Below, piece by piece: positions 11,554-20,834 of a stretch of 64,000 bases of DNA. Source of the DNA: Pseudomonas fluorescens. GTDB lineage: Bacteria > Pseudomonadota > Gammaproteobacteria > Pseudomonadales > Pseudomonadaceae. The stretch spans positions 392,167 through 456,166 of the forward strand of contig NZ_KZ477985.1 of the NCBI RefSeq assembly GCF_002837185.1, given 5' to 3'. Position 1 is the first letter of the stretch. The number at the start of each line of letters is the position of its first letter. A model generated the notes under the pieces. That model worked only from the letters and a program-made list of their open reading frames with translations. It was not told the DNA's origin and made no database searches. Made by a program: the position numbers and the translations under genes.

Positions 11554-12297
11554 GTGACCACCAGCAATCGCATTCTTCTTGGCGTCAACATCGACCACGT
11601 CGCCACCCTGCGCCAGGCTCGGGGCACCCGTTACCCTGACCCGGTCAAGGCCGCGCTGGACGCCGAAGAAGCGGGCGCCGACGGCATCACCGTGCACCTG
11701 CGCGAAGACCGCCGCCACATCCAGGAGCGCGACGTGCTGCTGCTCAAGGATGTGCTGCAGACCCGCATGAATTTCGAAATGGGCGTCACCGAAGAAATGA
11801 TGCAGTTCGCCGAGCGCATCCGCCCGGCGCACATTTGCCTGGTGCCGGAAACCCGCCAGGAATTGACCACCGAAGGCGGTCTCGACGTGGCCGGCCAGGA
11901 AGCGCGGATCAAGGCCGCCGTGGAGCGCCTGTCAAAGATCGGCAGCGAAGTGTCGTTGTTCATCGACGCCGACGCGCGTCAGATCCAGGCCTCACGCCGC
12001 GTCGGCGCCCCGGCCATCGAACTGCACACCGGCCGCTACGCCGATGCCACCACGCCGACCGAAGTGGCTGAAGAGCTGCAACGCATCATCGACGGCGTGA
12101 ACTGCGGGCTTGGCGAAGGCCTGATCGTCAACGCCGGCCATGGCCTGCACTACCACAACGTCGAAGCCGTGGCGGCGATCAAGGGCATCAACGAATTGAA
12201 CATCGGCCACGCGCTGGTGGCCCATGCGCTGTTCGTCGGTTTCAAAGGTGCCGTGGCCGAGATGAAGGCCCTGATCCTGGCGGCTGCCAGAACCTGA
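11554..12297 (+). CDS. pdxJ: Pyridoxine 5'-phosphate synthase
   Basis: Cytoplasmic TIM-barrel enzyme that condenses 1-deoxy-D-xylulose 5-phosphate with aminoacetone 3-phosphate to form pyridoxine 5'-phosphate, the last ring-forming step of vitamin B6 synthesis. The 247-residue protein starts with GTG at 11554, preceded by an AGGAGCG ribosome site. It shows [17 protein letters not shown] at its N terminus and [16 protein letters not shown], both hallmarks of PdxJ. The C-terminal [11 protein letters not shown] and [13 protein letters not shown] complete the phosphate site. It ends the recO-pdxJ pair; a REPIN follows. Confidence 0.97.
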   Translation: MTTSNRILLGVNIDHVATLRQARGTRYPDPVKAALDAEEAGADGITVHLREDRRHIQERDVLLLKDVLQTRMNFEMGVTEEMMQFAERIRPAHICLVPETRQELTTEGGLDVAGQEARIKAAVERLSKIGSEVSLFIDADARQIQASRRVGAPAIELHTGRYADATTPTEVAEELQRIIDGVNCGLGEGLIVNAGHGLHYHNVEAVAAIKGINELNIGHALVAHALFVGFKGAVAEMKALILAAART

Positions 12298-12332
12298 GCG
12301 AACACACTCTAAGACTCAGTGGAGTTCAAAAT

Positions 12333-12419
12333 GTGGGAGGAGGCTTGCCCCCGATGGCGGTGTATCAGGTAAGAATAGGCTGACTGACACACTGCCATCG
12401 GGGGCAAGCCCCCTCCCAC
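12333..12419. repeat. REPIN, GTGGGAGGAGGCTTGC variant
   Basis: Facing inverted pair downstream of pdxJ; the left unit has one substitution (GGAGGAGG), the right unit is the common form. It separates pdxJ from the multicopper oxidase. Confidence 0.9.
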
Positions 12420-12547
12420 ATTTTTGATCTTCATTAACGTCCGCAATTTCGCTGTGCGGCAATGCGAACCCTTACTGTTTAGGCCCCGCAGGTGTATCGT
12501 ATCTGCCCTTTGCGGGCCTTGGCCTGCGGTAGATACGTGAGGTTGCT

Positions 12548-13930
12548 GTGTCCCAATCGTTTTCCCGTCGACAGATTCTCGGTGGCCTTGCCGGCCTGGC
12601 AGTAGTCGGTGTGGGCGCGGGTGGCGCCTATCGCTACTGGCTGGGCAAGGTCGCCGATGCCAACGCAGGAAGCGACTACCAACTGATTGCCGCCCCCCTG
12701 GACGTGGAACTGGTGTCGGGCCACACCACCCAGGCCTGGGCGTTCGGCCCCTCGGCGCCCGGCACCGAGTTGCGGGTACGCCAGGGCGAGTGGCTGCGGG
12801 TGCGTTTTATCAACCACCTGCCGGTCGCCACCACCATCCACTGGCATGGCATCCGCCTGCCGCTGGAAATGGACGGCGTGCCCTACGTCTCGCAATTGCC
12901 GGTACTGCCCGGGGAATACTTCGACTACAAGTTCCGTGTGCCCGACGCCGGCAGCTACTGGTATCACCCGCACGTCAACAGCAGCGAAGAACTCGGCCGT
13001 GGCCTGGTCGGACCGCTGATCATCGAGGAGCGCGAGCCTACCGGTTTCAAGCACGAACGCACCCTCAGCCTGAAAAGCTGGCACGTGGACGAAGAGGGCG
13101 CCTTTGTCGCCTTCAGCATTCCCCGTGAGGCGGCGCGCGGCGGTACGGCGGGGCGTTTATCCACCATCAATGGCGTGTCCCAGGCCGTGATCGACCTGCC
13201 GGCCGGGCAGATTACCCGTGTGCGCCTGCTCAACCTCGACAACACCCTGACGTATCGCATCAACATTCCGGATGTCGACGCGCAGATCTACGCGCTGGAC
13301 GGCAACCCCATCGAGCCGCGCCCGCTGGGCAAGGAATACTGGCTGGGCCCAGGCATGCGTATCTGCCTGGCGATCAAGGCGCCGCCCGCCGGCGAAGAGC
13401 TGTCGATCCGCAATGGTCCGGTGCGCCTGGGCACGTTCCGCTCGGTGGCCAACACCGACGCGCCCACCGAATGGCCCCCGGCGCTGCCGGCCAACCCGGT
13501 TGCCGAACCGGACCTGGCCAATGCCGAGAAACTCAACTTCAATTTCGAATGGGTCGGTTCGGTGTCGGTCAACGTCGACAACGGCAAGCCGCCGAGCCTG
13601 TGGCAGATCAACGGCCAGGCCTGGGACATCACCGACAAGACCTGCGCCGACCGGCCCATCGCCAGGCTCGAGAAGGGCAAGAGCTATATTTTCGAACTGA
13701 AGAACATGACCCAGTACCAGCACCCGATCCACCTGCACGGCATGAGTTTCAAGGTCATTGCGTCGAACCGCCACAAGGTCATCCCGTACTTCACCGACAC
13801 CTACCTGCTGGGCAAGAACGAACGCGCCCGTGTGGCGCTGGTGGCGGATAACCCGGGCGTATGGATGTTCCACTGCCATGTGATCGACCATATGGAAACC
13901 GGCCTGATGGCCGCCATCGAGGTGGCGTGA
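12548..13930 (+). CDS. Multicopper oxidase with Tat signal
   Basis: This 460-residue protein belongs to the laccase/CueO/FtsP superfamily. It begins with GTG and MSQSFSRRQILGGLAGLAVV, a twin-arginine signal, so it should be folded with copper and exported to the periplasm. Copper ligands are visible: HWH at 98-100, HPH at 140-142, HPIHLH at 392-397 and HCHVIDHM at 442-449. All four ligand clusters are therefore intact, and an active oxidase is likely. There is no methionine-rich insert of the CueO type. The substrate is unknown; copper or other metal tolerance and phenol oxidation are both possible. Its stop shares one base with the tadA start, implying co-expression. Confidence 0.92.
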   Translation: MSQSFSRRQILGGLAGLAVVGVGAGGAYRYWLGKVADANAGSDYQLIAAPLDVELVSGHTTQAWAFGPSAPGTELRVRQGEWLRVRFINHLPVATTIHWHGIRLPLEMDGVPYVSQLPVLPGEYFDYKFRVPDAGSYWYHPHVNSSEELGRGLVGPLIIEEREPTGFKHERTLSLKSWHVDEEGAFVAFSIPREAARGGTAGRLSTINGVSQAVIDLPAGQITRVRLLNLDNTLTYRINIPDVDAQIYALDGNPIEPRPLGKEYWLGPGMRICLAIKAPPAGEELSIRNGPVRLGTFRSVANTDAPTEWPPALPANPVAEPDLANAEKLNFNFEWVGSVSVNVDNGKPPSLWQINGQAWDITDKTCADRPIARLEKGKSYIFELKNMTQYQHPIHLHGMSFKVIASNRHKVIPYFTDTYLLGKNERARVALVADNPGVWMFHCHVIDHMETGLMAAIEVA

Positions 13931-14424
13931 TGCGCCAGATTCGCCCGGCGATCATCGACCGCAGCCGCGACCAGGACTTCATGCGCGAAGCCCTGGCACT
14001 CGCCGCCCAGGGCGCCGCGCTGGGTGAAGTGCCGGTGGGCGCGGTGCTGGTGCAGGACGGTGAGATCATCGGCCGCGGTTTCAACTGCCCGATCAGCGGC
14101 AATGACCCCAGTGCCCATGCCGAGATGGTCGCAATCCGCGCGGCCGCCCACGCCGTCAGCAATTACCGCCTGCCGGGCAGCACCCTCTATGTGACGTTGG
14201 AACCGTGCAGCATGTGCGCGGGCCTGATCGTGCATTCGCGAATTGCACGGGTGGTGTACGGCGCACTGGAGCCCAAGGCCGGGATCGTGCAGAGCCAGGG
14301 GCAGTTTTTTACCCAGGGCTTTCTCAACCATCGGGTCCTGTTTGAAGGTGGGGTGCTGGCCGAGGAGTGCGGCACCGTGTTGAGTGAATTCTTCAAGGCT
14401 CGCCGGGCCAAACCCCCACTCTAA
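13930..14424 (+). CDS. tadA: tRNA-specific adenosine deaminase
   Basis: Essential zinc enzyme that converts adenosine 34 to inosine in tRNA-Arg(ACG). The 165-residue protein has HAE at residues 63-65 (zinc ligand and catalytic Glu) and PCSMC at 92-96 (the other two zinc ligands), the cytidine/adenosine deaminase signature. The ATG at 13930 overlaps the stop of the multicopper oxidase in a TGATG arrangement, so translation is probably coupled. A longer open frame upstream lies wholly inside the oxidase gene and is rejected. The overlap of an essential tRNA enzyme with an accessory oxidase is noted as odd. Confidence 0.95.
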   Translation: MRQIRPAIIDRSRDQDFMREALALAAQGAALGEVPVGAVLVQDGEIIGRGFNCPISGNDPSAHAEMVAIRAAAHAVSNYRLPGSTLYVTLEPCSMCAGLIVHSRIARVVYGALEPKAGIVQSQGQFFTQGFLNHRVLFEGGVLAEECGTVLSEFFKARRAKPPL

Positions 14425-14443
14425 AGAACACTGAGGCGCAAAT

Positions 14444-14530
14444 GTGGGAGGGGGCTTGCCCCCGATAGCAGAGTGTCAGTCACCCTGTCCATGGCTGATA
14501 CATCGCTATCGGGGGCAAGCCCCCTGCCAC
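14444..14530. repeat. REPIN, GTGGGAGGGGGCTTGC type
   Basis: Facing pair in the gap between convergent tadA and cmoB. The right unit ends CCCCTGCCAC (one change). No separate terminator is visible in this gap, so the hairpins may serve that role. Confidence 0.9.
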
Positions 14531-14563
14531 ATTTTGCCCTGCGTTTGTTCAGGCAGCGTGCCG

Positions 14564-15520
14564 TTATTTCCTGGCGATGATCACCGCCCGCATCGGCGCC
14601 GGCAGCCCTTCAATGGTCTTGCTGTGATCTTCGGGATCGAGGAAATCACTGAGCGACTGGTACTTCATCCATGCCGTCCCGCGTTGTTCCTCGACCGTGG
14701 TCACGCTCACATCCACGCAGCGCACATCGCTGAATCCCGCGCGGCGCAACCACAGCATCAGCGCCGGCACCGAGGGCAGGAACCACACGTTACGCATCTG
14801 CGCATAGCGGTCTTCCGGCACCAGCACTTGCTGCTGATCGCCTTCCACCACCAGGGTTTCCAGCACCAGCTCACCGCCTTTGACCAGCGTGTCTTTCAGC
14901 GCCAGCAAGTGTTCGATCGGCGAACGCCGGTGATAGAACACGCCCATGGAAAACACCGTGTCGAAACCCTCAAGGTTTGCCGGCAAGTCTTCGAACGGGA
15001 ACGGCAGGTGCCAGGCCCTGGGTTCGGACAGGTAACGCTGCACCGCCTGGAACTGGCAGAAGAACAGCCAGTTGGGGTCTACGCCAATCACGCTGTCGGC
15101 GCCGGCGCCGAGCATGCGCCACATGTAATAGCCGTTGCCGCAACCCACATCGAGGATGCGCTTGCCCTTCAAGTCCAGGTGCGGCGCCACGCGGGACCAT
15201 TTCCAGTCCGAGCGCCATTCGGTGTCAACATGCACGCCGAACAGGTGAAACGGGCCTTTGCGCCAAGGGCTCAGCCCCATGAGCGCGGTGTGCATCTGTG
15301 CGCGAGTCTCGTCGTCGCAATCAGTGTCCAGCACCAGGCCGTTCAACAGGTCCACTTCACTGGGCTGGATCTTCGGCAGTGCGTCCAAGGCACTCTGCCA
15401 GCGCTCGAGGTCGCCGTGGCCTTTTTCCATCTTGCTATCGAGCTGCGCTTGCAGGCCCTGGGCCCACACGGCCAGGGGAGTACCGACCAGGTGGCGGGCG
15501 AGGGGAGACAAATCAATCAT
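14564..15520 (-). CDS. cmoB: tRNA U34 carboxymethyltransferase CmoB
   Basis: Transfers the carboxymethyl group of carboxy-S-adenosylmethionine to 5-hydroxyuridine 34 of tRNA, giving 5-carboxymethoxyuridine (cmo5U), which widens wobble decoding. The 318-residue protein has a Rossmann methyltransferase core with [19 protein letters not shown] as the cofactor motif [21 protein letters not shown] is further on. Length is typical (about 320). It overlaps cmoA by 4 bases (ATGA), so both steps of the modification are translated together. Confidence 0.95.
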   Translation of the reverse strand: MIDLSPLARHLVGTPLAVWAQGLQAQLDSKMEKGHGDLERWQSALDALPKIQPSEVDLLNGLVLDTDCDDETRAQMHTALMGLSPWRKGPFHLFGVHVDTEWRSDWKWSRVAPHLDLKGKRILDVGCGNGYYMWRMLGAGADSVIGVDPNWLFFCQFQAVQRYLSEPRAWHLPFPFEDLPANLEGFDTVFSMGVFYHRRSPIEHLLALKDTLVKGGELVLETLVVEGDQQQVLVPEDRYAQMRNVWFLPSVPALMLWLRRAGFSDVRCVDVSVTTVEEQRGTAWMKYQSLSDFLDPEDHSKTIEGLPAPMRAVIIARK

Positions 15521-16260
15521 GGCAAGGCAATCAACGAGGCAAAGTTAAGACACTGGAACCACGGCACGACTTTCGAGAACCCGGCCGCCAGCAGGCGTTC
15601 GCGGTGTTCTTCGAGGCTGTCGGGCTTCATGACATTTTCGATGGCGCTGCGCTTCTGGGCGATTTCCAGTTCGCTGTAGCCGTTGGCGCGCTTGAACGCG
15701 ATATGCAGGTCGGACAGCAACGCGTGTTCTTCGCCATCGTTGAAACGCAGCTTTTCCGAGAGGATCAGTGCGCCGCCCGGCAGCAGCGACTGACGGATGC
15801 GCCCGAGCAGCGCCAGGCGCTCATCGGGTGCGATAAATTGCAGGGTGAAGTTCAGCGCCACCACTGAGGCCGGTTGGAAGTGCAGGGCGAGGATATCGCC
15901 TTCGATCACCTCCACCGGCAGCAATTCCTCGAACATCGAGTCCTGGCCATTGAGGTATTGGCGGCAGCGTTCGACCATCGCCGTCGAGTTATCCACCGCG
16001 ATCACCCGGCAACCCTCGGTGCGCACATGGCGGCGCAGGGCCTGGGTGACCGCGCCCAGGGATGAGCCCAGGTCATACAGCACGCTGTTGGGCTGGGCGA
16101 ACCGGGCGGCGAGCACGCCGAGGTTTTCAACGATGGTCGGGTAACCGGGCACCGAGCGCTTGATCATGTCCGGGAACACCCGCACCACGTCCTCGTTAAA
16201 GGCGAAGTCCGGCACCTGGGGCAGGGGCTGGGCGAATAGGCGATCGGGTTCTTTGCTCAC
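15517..16260 (-). CDS. cmoA: Carboxy-S-adenosyl-L-methionine synthase CmoA
   Basis: Makes carboxy-SAM from SAM and prephenate, the donor used by CmoB. The 247-residue protein uses a GTG start at 16260 ([13 protein letters not shown], read as Met). This matches the family length; an open extension to 16332 is discarded. [20 protein letters not shown] is the SAM motif, and [19 protein letters not shown] follows, as in other CmoA proteins. It is first in a two-gene cmoA-cmoB unit. Confidence 0.94.
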   Translation of the reverse strand: MSKEPDRLFAQPLPQVPDFAFNEDVVRVFPDMIKRSVPGYPTIVENLGVLAARFAQPNSVLYDLGSSLGAVTQALRRHVRTEGCRVIAVDNSTAMVERCRQYLNGQDSMFEELLPVEVIEGDILALHFQPASVVALNFTLQFIAPDERLALLGRIRQSLLPGGALILSEKLRFNDGEEHALLSDLHIAFKRANGYSELEIAQKRSAIENVMKPDSLEEHRERLLAAGFSKVVPWFQCLNFASLIALP

Positions 16261-16300
16261 GGTTGTTCCGGCGACGAAGGGGAAAGGCCGGCATTTTAGC

Positions 16301-16380
16301 GTAGGAGCTGGCTTGCCTGCGATGGTCGTCAACGATTACGCAGACATTCTGGATGAACGCGGTGCCGGAATCAGCACGTC
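16301..16380. repeat. Degenerate REP element
   Basis: The left unit GTAGGAGCTGGCTTGCCTGC is recognisable and is followed by the spacer usually seen in the GTAGGAG-type REPINs (CATTCTGGATGAACGCGGTG). The right unit is missing, so this looks like a decayed element between icp and cmoA. Confidence 0.65.
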
Positions 16381-16397
16381 ACCACAGCCTTGACCCA

Positions 16398-16787
16398 TCA
16401 GTTCACCGTAATCGCGCATTCAAAGATCTCGACGGGTTCGGCTTCCGGTTCCCACGGTTGCTGGGAGGTCAGGCGCAAACGGCCCTGGCCGGCGGCGAAT
16501 GCCTGGAAGCGCCAGGTCGACTGGCCACCACCCCCGATCACGCCGGATTCGCTGCTGCTGTACACCTCTGGGCTCAGCGCGCGCAACACGCCGCCGGCGG
16601 AATCCTGGATAGCCCAGCGATAGCCGGTGGTGGGATTGCTGGGCAGGGTGAGGATCAGGTTTTGTCCGGTTTTAAGCGGGAGCGGACAGGCGCTCTGGTT
16701 GTCCACGGTGACGTTTTGCTTCGGCGCACTGGCGCACGCGGCCAGCAGGGCAAGGCTCAGGGGGAGAAGCAGGCGGGCTGCGGTCAT
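16398..16787 (-). CDS. icp: Chagasin-family (I42) peptidase inhibitor lipoprotein
   Basis: This 129-residue protein has a lipoprotein signal (LLLPLSLALLAACAS, lipobox LAAC), so it is anchored in the periplasm or outer membrane. The mature part is a chagasin-like inhibitor of cysteine peptidases. The three inhibitory loops are visible: NPTTGYRW, the glycine-rich GVIGGGGQS and the last loop around QQPWEPE. It lies next to the Lon-type protease gene asrA, as the homologous gene does in P. aeruginosa (PA0778 beside PA0779). The natural target peptidase is unknown. Family assignment is strong; the gene symbol follows the P. aeruginosa usage. Confidence 0.85.
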   Translation of the reverse strand: MTAARLLLPLSLALLAACASAPKQNVTVDNQSACPLPLKTGQNLILTLPSNPTTGYRWAIQDSAGGVLRALSPEVYSSSESGVIGGGGQSTWRFQAFAAGQGRLRLTSQQPWEPEAEPVEIFECAITVN

Positions 16788-16876
16788 GGGGGCTCCGTTT
16801 ATACACGACGAAGGGCGAGCATAACCGAAGATGAGACAGGGTGTGACAGGAGGGGGTGTGTTGGCAGGTCTGGCCG

Positions 16877-16949
16877 CATCGGGGGCAAGCCCCCTCTCAC
16901 ATGTTGATTTGTGAATACATTCAAGTGTGGGAGGGGGCTTGCCCCCGAT
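16877..16949. repeat. Pair of REP units facing outward
   Basis: ATCGGGGGCAAGCCCCCTCT lies at the left and GTGGGAGGGGGCTTGCCCCC at the right, so the two units point away from each other, opposite to the other REPINs in this window. It is located between asrA and icp. Confidence 0.8.
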
Positions 16950-16976
16950 GAGGCCAGCTCAGGCACTACATAACTG

Positions 16977-19394
16977 TCAGAAAAGCACCTTCGCCACATC
17001 CGCAAAGCGCTTGGCAAAGTGCACGGTCATGCCTTCCTTCAGGTACTCCGGCAGTTCTTCAAAGCTGCCACGGTTGGGCTCCGGCAGGATCAGCTCGTGA
17101 ATCTTCTGGCGCCGCGCCGCAATCACTTTTTCGCGCACTCCGCCAATCGGCAGCACATGCCCGGTCAGGGTCAGTTCGCCGGTCATCGCCACGCCTTTCT
17201 TTGGCGGCTGGTTGCGTGCCAGTGACAGCAACGCGCTGGCCATGGTCACACCCGCGCTCGGGCCGTCTTTGGGCGTGGCACCTTCCGGCACGTGCAGGTG
17301 GACGAAGGCTTCATCGAAGAACTTCGGATCACCGCCAAACGACTTCAGGTTCGAGCTGATGAAGCTGTAGGCGATTTCTGCGGACTCCTTCATCACTTCA
17401 CCCAACTGGCCGGTGAGCTTGAAGCCGCGATTGAGCGTGTGGATGCGCGTCGCTTCGATCGGCAGGGTGGCGCCGCCCATGCTGGTCCAGGCCAGGCCGG
17501 TAATCACGCCGGTGCCGGACAGTACCTGTTCATTGCGGAACACGGGCATGCCCAGGGAGCTTTCCAGGTCCTTGCTGCCGATCTTGATCACCGAATCCGG
17601 CTCATCCAGCAGCTTGACCACGGCCTTGCGCACCAATTTGCCCAGTTGTTTCTCCAACTGACGCACACCGGCTTCCCGGGCATAGCCATCAATCAGCGCA
17701 CGCAAGGCGCCGTCGCTGATGCTCAGACTGTTTTTCGAGACGCCGGCTTTTTCCAGCTGCTTGGGCCACAGGTGACGCTTGGCGATGGCGACTTTTTCCT
17801 CGGTGATATAGCCCGACAGGCGAATCACTTCCATACGGTCGAGCAGCGGGCCGGGAATCGAGTCCAGGGTGTTGGCGGTGCACACGAACAGCACTTTGGA
17901 CAGGTCCAGGCGCAGGTCCAGGTAGTGGTCGAGGAATTCGACGTTCTGTTCCGGGTCGAGGGTTTCGAGCAACGCCGACGCCGGGTCGCCCTGGAAGCTC
18001 TGGCCCATCTTGTCGATCTCGTCGAGCATGATCACCGGGTTCATCACCTCCACATCTTTGAGCGCCTGCACCAGCTTGCCGGGCAGGGCGCCGATGTAGG
18101 TGCGGCGATGGCCCTTGATCTCGGCCTCATCACGCATGCCGCCGACACTGAACCGGTAGAACGGCCGGCCCAGGGATTCGGCGATGGATTTACCCACGCT
18201 GGTCTTGCCCACGCCCGGCGGGCCCACCAGCAGCACGATGGAACCGGCGACTTCGCCTTTATAGGCACCCACCGCGAGAAATTCGAGGATACGGCTCTTG
18301 ATGTCGTCCAGGCCCGCATGATGCTTGTCCAGCACCTTGCGCGCGTGTTTCAGGTCGAGTTTATCTTCGCCATACACGCCCCACGGCACCGAGGTGGCCC
18401 AGTCCAGGTAATTGCGCGTGACCGCGTATTCCGGCGAGCCGGTTTCGAGGATGGAGAGTTTGTTGAGTTCTTCATCGATGCGTTTTTTCGCCTGGGCCGG
18501 CAGTACTTTGCCTTCCAGCCGCTGCTCGAATTGCTCGACGTCGGCGCTGCGGTCGTCCTTGGTCAGGCCCAGTTCCTGCTGGATGACCTTGAGCTGTTCC
18601 TTGAGGAAGAACTCGCGCTGGTGCTCGCCGATCTTGCGGTTCACTTCGGCGGACAGCTCTTTCTGCAGACGCGCGACTTCGACCTCTTTGCGCAGCATCG
18701 GCAGCACTTTTTCCATGCGCTTGAGCATGGGCACGCAATCGAGCACTTCCTGCAACTCGTTACCGGTGGCCGAGGTCAGCGCGGCGGCGAAGTCGGTGAG
18801 CGGCGACGGGTCGTTGGGGCTGAAGCGGTTGAGGTAGTTCTTCAGCTCTTCGCTGTACAGCGGGTTGAGCGGCAGCAGTTCCTTGATCGCGTTGATCAGC
18901 GCCATGCCGTAGGCCTTGACCTCGTCGGTCGGCTCGCTCGGCTGGTGCGGGTATTCCACCTCCACCAGGTACGGCGGGCGGTGATGCTTGAGCCAGGTCT
19001 TGATACGCACGCGGGTCAGCCCCTGGGCCACGAATTGCAGCTTGCCGTTCTCGCGGCTGGCGTGGTGCACCTTGACCAGCGTGCCGTACAGCGGCAGGGC
19101 CGAGGTGTCGAAATGGCGTGGGTCTTCGGGCGGTGTGTCCATGAAAAACAGGGCGAGGGAGTGGTGGTCGGATTTGCTCACCAGTTCCAGGGTCTCGGCC
19201 CAGGGCTCTTCGTTGACGATCACCGGCAAGACTTGCGCCGGGAAAAACGGCCGGTTGTGGATCGGGATGATGTAAACCTTGTCCGGCAGGTTCTGCCCAG
19301 GCAGGGCCAGGCCGGTGTTGGACGAGGATTCAGCGTTTTCGGGGTCGGCGTAGTCGTTCAAGTCGTAATCAGGGATGTCTTGCTGGTCGCTCAT
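16977..19394 (-). CDS. asrA: Lon-type ATP-dependent protease (AsrA-like)
   Basis: Cytoplasmic AAA+ serine protease of 805 residues. Domains in order are an N-terminal substrate-binding domain (YIIPIHNRPFFPAQVLPVIV), a coiled region, an AAA+ module with Walker A GPPGVGKTS and Walker B VIMLDEIDKM, and the Lon protease domain. The catalytic Ser713 is in PKDGPSAGVT and Lys756 in GGVREK, with the same 43-residue spacing as E. coli Lon. It is not the canonical clpX-linked lon. The inhibitor neighbour points to the P. aeruginosa asrA locus, where the protease influences aminoglycoside-induced stress responses. The gene stands alone on the minus strand, followed by the inhibitor gene. Confidence 0.92.
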   Translation of the reverse strand: MSDQQDIPDYDLNDYADPENAESSSNTGLALPGQNLPDKVYIIPIHNRPFFPAQVLPVIVNEEPWAETLELVSKSDHHSLALFFMDTPPEDPRHFDTSALPLYGTLVKVHHASRENGKLQFVAQGLTRVRIKTWLKHHRPPYLVEVEYPHQPSEPTDEVKAYGMALINAIKELLPLNPLYSEELKNYLNRFSPNDPSPLTDFAAALTSATGNELQEVLDCVPMLKRMEKVLPMLRKEVEVARLQKELSAEVNRKIGEHQREFFLKEQLKVIQQELGLTKDDRSADVEQFEQRLEGKVLPAQAKKRIDEELNKLSILETGSPEYAVTRNYLDWATSVPWGVYGEDKLDLKHARKVLDKHHAGLDDIKSRILEFLAVGAYKGEVAGSIVLLVGPPGVGKTSVGKSIAESLGRPFYRFSVGGMRDEAEIKGHRRTYIGALPGKLVQALKDVEVMNPVIMLDEIDKMGQSFQGDPASALLETLDPEQNVEFLDHYLDLRLDLSKVLFVCTANTLDSIPGPLLDRMEVIRLSGYITEEKVAIAKRHLWPKQLEKAGVSKNSLSISDGALRALIDGYAREAGVRQLEKQLGKLVRKAVVKLLDEPDSVIKIGSKDLESSLGMPVFRNEQVLSGTGVITGLAWTSMGGATLPIEATRIHTLNRGFKLTGQLGEVMKESAEIAYSFISSNLKSFGGDPKFFDEAFVHLHVPEGATPKDGPSAGVTMASALLSLARNQPPKKGVAMTGELTLTGHVLPIGGVREKVIAARRQKIHELILPEPNRGSFEELPEYLKEGMTVHFAKRFADVAKVLF

Positions 19395-19509
19395 GGGGCA
19401 CCTGCATCAGGAAGTATGGTGCTTAGATGGGGCAGGGCTGTGGTGGTTTCAATGGTGGGGGTGAGATAGCAACATATTGCATGAAATTATCAGAACGACG
19501 CTGGACTAG

Positions 19510-19539
19510 TGTGGGAGGAGGAAAGCCCCCTGCCACATT
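19510..19539. repeat. Compact degenerate REP hairpin
   Basis: GTGTGGGAGGAGGAAAGCCC followed by CCTGCCACA: the two REP arms lie almost back to back without a spacer. It sits between the regulator gene and asrA. Confidence 0.6.
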
Positions 19540-19553
19540 GGGTCTGTGCTGGG

Positions 19554-20588
19554 TCAGCTGATTTTGTGCAGGTAGGCGGGTAGCGGTTGTTCGGGCAGCA
19601 CCGACAACACTTTCAACCGCTGCAACATCCTTTGACTGGCCCTTTGCAAATGCTCACGCAGATTCAGCGCCGCCGCATCAAACGCGCCGTGCAGCAACAA
19701 CTCCAGAATCAGTCGATGTTCGGCCAACATCGCCGGATCGGCGCCAATCCCCAGCAACCGATAAAAAATCCGACTGATGATCATCGGGCTCTGCCCCTGT
19801 CGAATCAGCGCCGCGATCTTGCGATTCTGCAGGCCGGCCAGGCAGCGTTGGTGCAAGTCTTCCTCGATCTGCTCGATGGCCTCCAGGCTGCACTGCACAC
19901 TGTCCTGGGCGTCCAGCACGCGTTGCAGCATGGCTTCAAGCAGCTCGCGATCGAGGTTGGGCGCGCTCTGGCGCAGGGCTTCGGGCTCAAGGCAGGCGCG
20001 CAGTTCGTAGTCTTCGGTGACTTCCCGCGCGGTCAAAGGCCCGGCCAGCCATTGGGAGTAGGGCTCTTTTTCCACCAGGCCACGGTCGCGCAGGCGCATC
20101 AGCGCTTCACGCACTACCGCGCGGCTGACGCCGTAGTGGTCGGCGGCGGCTTGCTCGTCCAGGCGGTAGTGGCCGAAGGCAATGCAGGTGGACAACGCTG
20201 CGCCGATTTCCTCGACGATGCGTTCGCCCAGCGGCCGCGTGTCCACTAGCTCGTCCTCGCCGTTAAGACCCAGGTGCGCATGGCTCAGGGGCAGGCGCAA
20301 CGGCTCCATGGCCAGGCCTTGCGGATTGATCAGGTAGCCCCGGCCGTTGAAGCGGCAGATCAAGCCTTCGTCATGCAGCAGGTCGAGGGCCTTGCGCACC
20401 GGCACGCGGCTGGTGCCAAACAACTCGGCCAGCGGCGCTTCGAGCAACACCAGCCCATGGCGGGCGGTGCCGTTGACGATCGCGTCGCGCATCACTTTGT
20501 GAATCATCGCGTAACGGGAGGCCGAGGCGGACACTGCTTTCATTGCGTTCTCAGAGGTGGAGGGACCGTTGACCGGGGATTCTCTCAT
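19554..20588 (-). CDS. GntR/FCD-type regulator with two winged-helix domains
   Basis: Probable transcription factor for the divergent catabolic genes. About 344 residues are read from ATG 20588; ATG 20543 is an equally possible start with a GAGA ribosome site. Unlike ordinary FadR/GntR proteins (about 230 residues), it shows two successive winged-helix domains. The first carries LAELFGTSRVPVRKALDLLH with LICRFNGRGYLINP, the second AAADHYGVSRAVVREALMRL with RGLVEKEP. A helical FCD-like ligand domain follows (ELRACLEPEALRQSAPNLDR to the end). Two GTAC-N13-GTAC sites lie in the gap to the amidase gene and are candidate operators. The ligand is unknown, perhaps a cluster substrate or product. Confidence 0.85.
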   Translation of the reverse strand: MRESPVNGPSTSENAMKAVSASASRYAMIHKVMRDAIVNGTARHGLVLLEAPLAELFGTSRVPVRKALDLLHDEGLICRFNGRGYLINPQGLAMEPLRLPLSHAHLGLNGEDELVDTRPLGERIVEEIGAALSTCIAFGHYRLDEQAAADHYGVSRAVVREALMRLRDRGLVEKEPYSQWLAGPLTAREVTEDYELRACLEPEALRQSAPNLDRELLEAMLQRVLDAQDSVQCSLEAIEQIEEDLHQRCLAGLQNRKIAALIRQGQSPMIISRIFYRLLGIGADPAMLAEHRLILELLLHGAFDAAALNLREHLQRASQRMLQRLKVLSVLPEQPLPAYLHKIS

Positions 20589-20668
20589 AGATGCGCCTGT
20601 CACTCTGCGCCACGTCGGCGGCACGTTTTTGGGGCTTGGGAAGTCGACCTGTTACTTTTCTGCACCAA

Positions 20669-20695
20669 AATGTACTTATTACTAAAAAGTACATT
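20669..20695. promoter_or_regulatory. Candidate operator 1 (AATGTACTT-N9-AAGTACATT)
   Basis: Perfect 9-base inverted repeat with a 9-base spacer, lying about 80 bases before the regulator start. The GTAC cores are 17 bases apart. The second site has the same core spacing, which supports a shared binding protein. Confidence 0.6.
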
Positions 20696-20834
20696 ATTTC
20701 GTAGCAGAACCTGAGCAAGCGCCTGCGCAGATTTTTTACCTGGTCAAACACCCTCTACCTCGCGGCTCTGGCCGCAAACCGCTGTCTGCGCAAAATTGGT
20801 TGAGCACAGACTGGCACGAAAGCTGCCTTTACAA

